From assembly GCF_001659605.2 (NCBI RefSeq), contig NC_035167.2, positions 1,240,001 through 1,304,000 on the forward strand: a stretch of DNA of 64,000 bases, written 5' to 3'. The notes under the pieces were generated by a model. It did not search any database. It was given only the letters and a program-made list of their open reading frames with translations, and was not told the origin of the DNA. Shown here piece by piece: positions 59,500 through 64,000 of this stretch. Positions within the stretch are counted from its first letter, which is position 1, and every line of letters starts with the position of its first letter. The position numbers and the translations under genes were made by a program. The stretch is from Manihot esculenta (Eukaryota > Streptophyta > Magnoliopsida > Malpighiales > Euphorbiaceae).

Positions 59500-62400
59500 T
59501 CAAGGGAAATACCGTTTTAGGTGCTGGATATTCCAAGCGTGGGGCTCGGGGTTTCCTTGTATATCTTCAATTCGGTATACCCCTGGCTTGACCACTTTTG
59601 TCACCTTGAAAGGACCTTCCCAGGTCGGTGTTAACTTGCCCGCGGCTACTCTTTTTCCTGTAGCTTCCAAGTTTCTTAGGGTCAGATCCCCCACCTTTAA
59701 GCTTCTTTCCCTGACCTTTTGGTTGTAATATCTCGCTGCTCGTTGTTGATAAGCGGCAGTTCGGACTTGGGCTTCTTCCCTGACTTCCTCAAGAGCATCC
59801 AGGTTGCTTCTTAACTTATCCTCATTAGTATTCTCACTAACGAATTGGACTCGATGAGTGGGGATCTGCAATTCAACTGGGACCACGACTTCTGTGCCAT
59901 AAGCAAGTGCAAACGGTGTTTCTTTAGTGGGCGCTCTGGGAGTGGTTCGGAGTGCCCATAGTATGCTATTGAGTTCTTCTGCCCAATTTTCCTTTGCGCC
60001 ATCCAGCCTTTTCTTTAATCCTTGAAGGATAGCCCTGTTAGTAACTTCTATTTGGCCGTTAGTCTGAGGATGAGCCACGGAGGAGAACTTATGCCATATA
60101 CCCATGTTCGTCGTGAATGCTCTGAAAATGCTGCAGTCAAATTGTCTGCCGTTGTCTGAGATAAGTACTCTAGGTATGCCAAATCTGCAGATGATATGTC
60201 CCCATACGAAATCTATCATCTTTCGAGCTGTGATTGTGGCTATCGCTTCTGCCTCTGGCCATTTCGAGAAGTATTCCACAGCCACCACTACGAATTTCCT
60301 TTGCCCCGTAGTCTTGGGGAAAGGTCCCAGGATGTCGATTCCGCATTGTGAGAAAGGCCATGGACTGGATATGCTTGCTTGAGGAGTGGCAGGGGTTATG
60401 ATGGTGTTAGCAAATCTCTGACATACGTCGCACCTCCGGACAAACTCTTCTGCTTCTTTTTTAACAGTGGGCCAGTAATACCCTTGCCTAAATATTTTGT
60501 TGGCCAATGTCCTGGCTCCCTCGTGAGCCCCACATAGGCCTCTATGTATTTCCTCCATTACCTTTGCAGCTTCTTTCGAACTCACACATCGGAGCCATGG
60601 GCTGGACTTCCCTTTTCTGTATAAGGTTCCCCTTATTGCTTGGTAGTTGGCAGCACGGGCTGCTATCTTTCTGGCTTCATCTTTATCTTCGGGGAGTTTA
60701 CCCTCCTCCAAGTATCTCAGGTATGGGGTCATCCAAGTTGGGCTCTGTTCTACTTGCAGTACCGTGCTTGTCTTTTTAAAAGCAGGTGTGCGGACATGCT
60801 GTATATATACTTCATCGGGAAGCTGTTCTAACTCCTCTTTAGTCAATCGACTAAGCAGGTCTGCTTCCTCATTTTCATTCCGAGGTATTCTTTGAAATCT
60901 AACGATAACTCCCCGACATGTGAGCTCGGCTTCTATAGTCTTTACTTTATCAAGATAGTTCTGCATGATGGGGTCTCTAGCCTGATATACTCCCGTCACC
61001 TGGTTGATCACCAACTGAGAGTCGCTATTCACCTCGAGGTCGGTTACCCCTATCTCCGAAGCTATCAACATTCCATTTACCAGGGCTTCATATTCGACCA
61101 TATTGTTAGAAGCCGTAAATTCTAGACGCAAGGCATAACATACTTTAAAACCTTCTGGCCCTTTAAGCATTATCCCAACGCCACTACCCTCAGCACCTGA
61201 TGCTCCGTCTACATACAGCTTCCAGCTAAATTCTTGGAGGGGCTCTCTCTCTTTCCCCTGTCTTGATGTCTCTGAGGATGATCCTCCTTTTTCCTTATTG
61301 AATGCGCACTCTGCTATGAAGTCAGCCAGAGCTTGGGATTTTATGGCCGTTCGAGGTCGGTACTCTAGACAGTAAGGGCTAATTTCTACGGACCATGCCA
61401 ACATCCGCCCTGAAGTTTCTGGCCTACGTAGAATCTTCTTTAAGGGTTGGTCTGTCATCACGACTCCTTGGTGGCTTTCTAGATAAACTCTGAATTTCCG
61501 GACTGCCAACAATAAGGCGTAAGCCAATTTTTCAATGTTCGAATATCTGACCTCAGTGTCTCTGAGTACCTTGCTAACGTAGAAAACAGGTTTCTGCTCT
61601 TCTTCTTCCACCCTTACTAGTACTGCGCTGACTGCTTGTTCTGAGGCCGCCAGATATATCAGAAGTTCTTCTCCTTTTATGGGGCTGCTGAGCACATGAG
61701 GCGAGCTAAGATACTTCTTAAGCTCTGCGAAGGCCTTTTGGCAATCTTCTGTCCATTCGAAATTCGGTACTTTCCTCAACTTTTTGAAGAATGGCATGCA
61801 CTTTTCTGCCGACCTCGACATGAATCGGTTAAGCGCTACTACTCTCCCGGTTAGTCTCTGAACATCTCTTACACAGGTTGGTTCTGGCATATTCAGTATG
61901 GCTTCCACTTTCTCCGGATTGGGCTCAATGCCTTTACCACTCACCATGTACCCCAAAAATTTTCCTCCCCTAATGAAGAAAGCACATTTTGCTGGATTCA
62001 ACTTCATTCGGTATTGATCTAACACCCCAAATATCTCCCTCAAATCTGCTACGTGTTGTTGGAAAGTTGAACTTTTGACCACCATATCGTCCACGTATAC
62101 TTCCAGATTTCTACCGATCTGATTTTTGAAGATTTTATTCATTAACCTCTGATAAGTTGCCCTGGCATTTCTTAATCCGAAGGGCATAGCCCTATAATAG
62201 TAAGTTCCATCTTCAGTTATAAATGAGGTCTTTTCCTCATCCGACCTTTCCATTGGGATTTGATGATAACCTGACATAGCATCCAGAGAAGACATATAAT
62301 CAAAACCGGCCGTTGAGTCGACCATTTTATTAATATCGGGGAGGGGGTAACAATCTTTAGGGCAGGCTTTATTTAGGTCGGTAAAATCGATACACATCCT

Positions 62401-64000
62401 GTATTTGCCATTGGCTTTTTTGACTAACACAGGATTTGCCAACCACTGTGGGTACATGACTTCCTTAATAAAGCCTGCCTCCTCTAGCTTCTGCACTTCT
62501 TCACGGGTGGCCTGCTGCTTTTCTCTTCCCACTACTCTCTTCTTCTGTTTTACTGGTCTGGCCTCGGGGAGGACATTCAATCGGTGTGTCATTACTTTGG
62601 GGTCAATTCCTGGCATGTCTGAGGGCTTCCATGCGAAGGTCGGCGCGTGACTTCGGATCAGGGCCATGACTTCACCTTTTTGTTCTTTGGTGAGACTGGC
62701 ATTAAGACTGAAGACCTTGTTTGCATCTGCTTCTGATAGGGGGAAGGTCTCCAACTCTCCAACTGGCTCTGTCCGGGCTTCTTTTGTTTCATCTCTGACC
62801 TCCAGAACTTCCGAGTCGAGTGCTTCTTCAGTTGAGCTCGGCTCTGTTACTGTGGCCAAGTATACTGCCCTTGCTTCTTTCTGGCTACCTCGAACCATTC
62901 CTACTCCTTCCTCTGTTGGGAATTTGAGTGCTAAATACCTGATGCTGGTGACAACTTCAAAGTTGAACAGCGTAGGCCTCCCCAGAATCGCATTGTAGCT
63001 CAATGGGAGCTTGACCACCAAAAATACCTCATGATGGGTGCGAACTCTAGGTGCTTCTCCCAAGGTGAGAGCCAGCTTCACCTTTCCTTCTACAAGTACC
63101 GGTGCTCCTCCGATCCCTTTGATTGGTGACTGGTCCCGAACCAGCTGTTCTTCTGGGATTCTCATCTGTTGGAAAACCCGATATGGCAGTAAGTTGACCT
63201 TACTCCCGTCATCTACCAGAACCTTCTTTACTCGAAAATTATTAATGACCACCTCAATGACGAGCGCATCATCATGGGGCATCTGAATGCCTTGTGCATC
63301 TTCCGGAGAGAAAGCGATAGTCATGGAAGAGTGCTCAACGATCTGCATGACTTCACTATTGCTGGTCTCCCCCTCGCGGTTTCTCTTCTTTCCTCGACGG
63401 CTCATCCGTCCTCCCGTTCCTCCAACAATCATGTTGATGGTCCCACTGGACCCATCATTCACTGGTCCAGCTCCTATTCTCCTAGGCGTCTGAGTTGTTG
63501 GACCAGGCTGAGGCCTCTGTCCCTCTGGTTTCTTCACAAAATTTTTGAGGTGCCCCCTTTTTATCAACCTCTCAATCTCTGCGATTAACTGAAAATAGTT
63601 ATTCGTATCGTGCCCATGACTCCGGTGGTACTGACAATACTTGTCAGGATTTCTCTGATCTGCTTCCGACTTCATGGGTTTGGGCCACTGGAGGAATTCC
63701 TTATCCTGGACTGCCATGAGCACTTCGGCTCTGGAAGCGTTGAGAGGGGCTGGTTTCTCGGGAACCCAAGGAGGGAGCACTCTTGGTTCAAGAACCCGAG
63801 GAGGAGGAGGAGGTCTTTGATCCCTTCTCTCCCAGGCCTGCTTATACGGCTCAGGTCTCTTCCCATGTTTTTTCTCGTGTTTCTCCGGCCTCCTTTCCTC
63901 CGGGGCTTTCTCCTTTCCTGCTGTTTCTTTGGCAAATCGACTCGTTACCAAGGCATCATCCTGCCTTATATACTTCTCTGCCCTCTTCATCAACTCAGCT
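59500..64000 (-). CDS. gag-pol polyprotein of the Tat element (partial, over 1490 codons open)
   Basis: The frame is open from the window edge to the stop at 59500. In order: gag C-terminus (AEKYIRQDDALVTSRFAK); a zinc-knuckle-like CQYHRSHGHDTNNYF (about 63590-63640) whose last Cys is Tyr; retropepsin VLVDDGSKVNLL (about 63195-63225); RT (IDFTDLNKACPKDCYPLP, then YVDD at 62089-62100); the usual gypsy RNase H; a second RNase H (KLYVDGASGAEG near 61200, VEYEAL, NSDSQL); integrase with H-H-C-C zinc site (CDVC near 60430), DDE residues in GIDILGP, ISDNG and HPQTNGQIEV, and a GPF-type tail ending HLKRYFP. Long intact coding suggests recent activity. The gag N-terminus and 5' LTR lie outside the window. 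Confidence 0.93.
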   Translation of the reverse strand, partial: AELMKRAEKYIRQDDALVTSRFAKETAGKEKAPEERRPEKHEKKHGKRPEPYKQAWERRDQRPPPPPRVLEPRVLPPWVPEKPAPLNASRAEVLMAVQDKEFLQWPKPMKSEADQRNPDKYCQYHRSHGHDTNNYFQLIAEIERLIKRGHLKNFVKKPEGQRPQPGPTTQTPRRIGAGPVNDGSSGTINMIVGGTGGRMSRRGKKRNREGETSNSEVMQIVEHSSMTIAFSPEDAQGIQMPHDDALVIEVVINNFRVKKVLVDDGSKVNLLPYRVFQQMRIPEEQLVRDQSPIKGIGGAPVLVEGKVKLALTLGEAPRVRTHHEVFLVVKLPLSYNAILGRPTLFNFEVVTSIRYLALKFPTEEGVGMVRGSQKEARAVYLATVTEPSSTEEALDSEVLEVRDETKEARTEPVGELETFPLSEADANKVFSLNASLTKEQKGEVMALIRSHAPTFAWKPSDMPGIDPKVMTHRLNVLPEARPVKQKKRVVGREKQQATREEVQKLEEAGFIKEVMYPQWLANPVLVKKANGKYRMCIDFTDLNKACPKDCYPLPDINKMVDSTAGFDYMSSLDAMSGYHQIPMERSDEEKTSFITEDGTYYYRAMPFGLRNARATYQRLMNKIFKNQIGRNLEVYVDDMVVKSSTFQQHVADLREIFGVLDQYRMKLNPAKCAFFIRGGKFLGYMVSGKGIEPNPEKVEAILNMPEPTCVRDVQRLTGRVVALNRFMSRSAEKCMPFFKKLRKVPNFEWTEDCQKAFAELKKYLSSPHVLSSPIKGEELLIYLAASEQAVSAVLVRVEEEEQKPVFYVSKVLRDTEVRYSNIEKLAYALLLAVRKFRVYLESHQGVVMTDQPLKKILRRPETSGRMLAWSVEISPYCLEYRPRTAIKSQALADFIAECAFNKEKGGSSSETSRQGKEREPLQEFSWKLYVDGASGAEGSGVGIMLKGPEGFKVCYALRLEFTASNNMVEYEALVNGMLIASEIGVTDLEVNSDSQLVINQVTGVYQARDPIMQNYLDKVKTIEAELTCRGVIVRFQRIPRNENEEADLLSRLTKEELEQLPDEVYIQHVRTPAFKKTSTVLQVEQSPTWMTPYLRYLEEGKLPEDKDEARKIAARAANYQAIRGTLYRKGKSSPWLRCVSSKEAAKVMEEIHRGLCGAHEGARTLANKIFRQGYYWPTVKKEAEEFVRRCDVCQRFANTIITPATPQASISSPWPFSQCGIDILGPFPKTTGQRKFVVVAVEYFSKWPEAEAIATITARKMIDFVWGHIICRFGIPRVLISDNGRQFDCSIFRAFTTNMGIWHKFSSVAHPQTNGQIEVTNRAILQGLKKRLDGAKENWAEELNSILWALRTTPRAPTKETPFALAYGTEVVVPVELQIPTHRVQFVSENTNEDKLRSNLDALEEVREEAQVRTAAYQQRAARYYNQKVRERSLKVGDLTLRNLEATGKRVAAGKLTPTWEGPFKVTKVVKPGVYRIEDIQGNPEPHAWNIQHLKRYFP

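Larger units (their letters stand above)
52523..64000 (-). mobile_element. Large Tat-lineage Ty3/gypsy element, right part beyond the window
   Basis: Minus-strand order: gag (from beyond 64000), protease, RT, RNase H, second RNase H, integrase (to 59500), a GC-rich spacer with a minisatellite, genes on the opposite strand, polypurine tract, 3' LTR (52523-53023). At least 11.5 kb. Dual RNase H and extra antisense ORFs between pol and the 3' LTR are known hallmarks of Tat-lineage elements. The pol frame is fully open, suggesting a young copy. The 5' LTR and target duplication cannot be checked here. Confidence 0.9.

Noticed and set aside
60104..63588. Many plus-strand open frames opposite pol
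   Set aside because: Shadow frames of the conserved minus-strand gag-pol; no independent domains.

Overview
The window is plant nuclear DNA. Its genes have many short AT-rich introns with GT-AG borders, and the spacers are very AT-rich and packed with LTR retrotransposons. The host genes are a tandem family of secreted glycoside hydrolase family 1 (GH1) beta-glucosidases. They closely resemble linamarase, the cyanogenic beta-glucosidase of cassava, so a Euphorbiaceae genome (Manihot, Hevea or a relative) is the best guess; the species is inferred, not shown.

Host layout. Three GH1 genes look intact: A (10263-13086, +), C (26234-29086, +) and E (37716-40457, -). D (33505-36441, +) is intact apart from a lost splice acceptor at exon 3. 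B (19371-21075, +) and F (44500-46585, -) are pseudogenes. Smaller GH1 scraps lie at 2390-2700 (-), 23575-23612 (-), 46588-46770 (+) and 48763-48925 (-). Every full gene has the same 13 exons with nearly identical exon lengths. A and C sit in a directly duplicated block of about 9 kb (1-14570 without its insertions, versus 21480-30600). D and E are tail to tail. Beyond F, pieces of the left-hand spacers recur in inverted orientation (46588-52520), so the locus is a large imperfect palindrome. The upstream regions share a TATATAAA box and a CATGCATG (RY-type) motif.

Mobile DNA. A solo LTR (3260-8552, TSD AGGCA) contains a nested, internally deleted Ty3/gypsy element (5322-8509, two 450-bp LTRs, TSD TGAAT). 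A second solo LTR of the same family lies at 16516-18686 (TSD GGAAA), followed by an antisense Tat-like LTR. Antisense Athila-like LTRs with a primer binding site lie upstream of genes A and C. A Tat-lineage element collapsed to one LTR plus gag occupies 49860-51868 (TSD TATAG). From 52523 to beyond the right edge runs a large minus-strand Tat-lineage Ty3/gypsy element: 3' LTR, polypurine tract, antisense genes on the + strand, a 113-bp minisatellite, and a long open gag-pol with protease, RT, two RNase H domains and integrase.

How it fits together. The host genes encode enzymes that hydrolyse beta-glucosides, plausibly cyanogenic ones. Segmental duplication, inversion and retrotransposition are making and breaking copies. 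The least conventional item is the antisense gene of the Tat element at 55215-58304. It appears to have three exons, joined in phase by two predicted introns, and a single internal stop. No CRISPR, rRNA or tRNA gene was seen.
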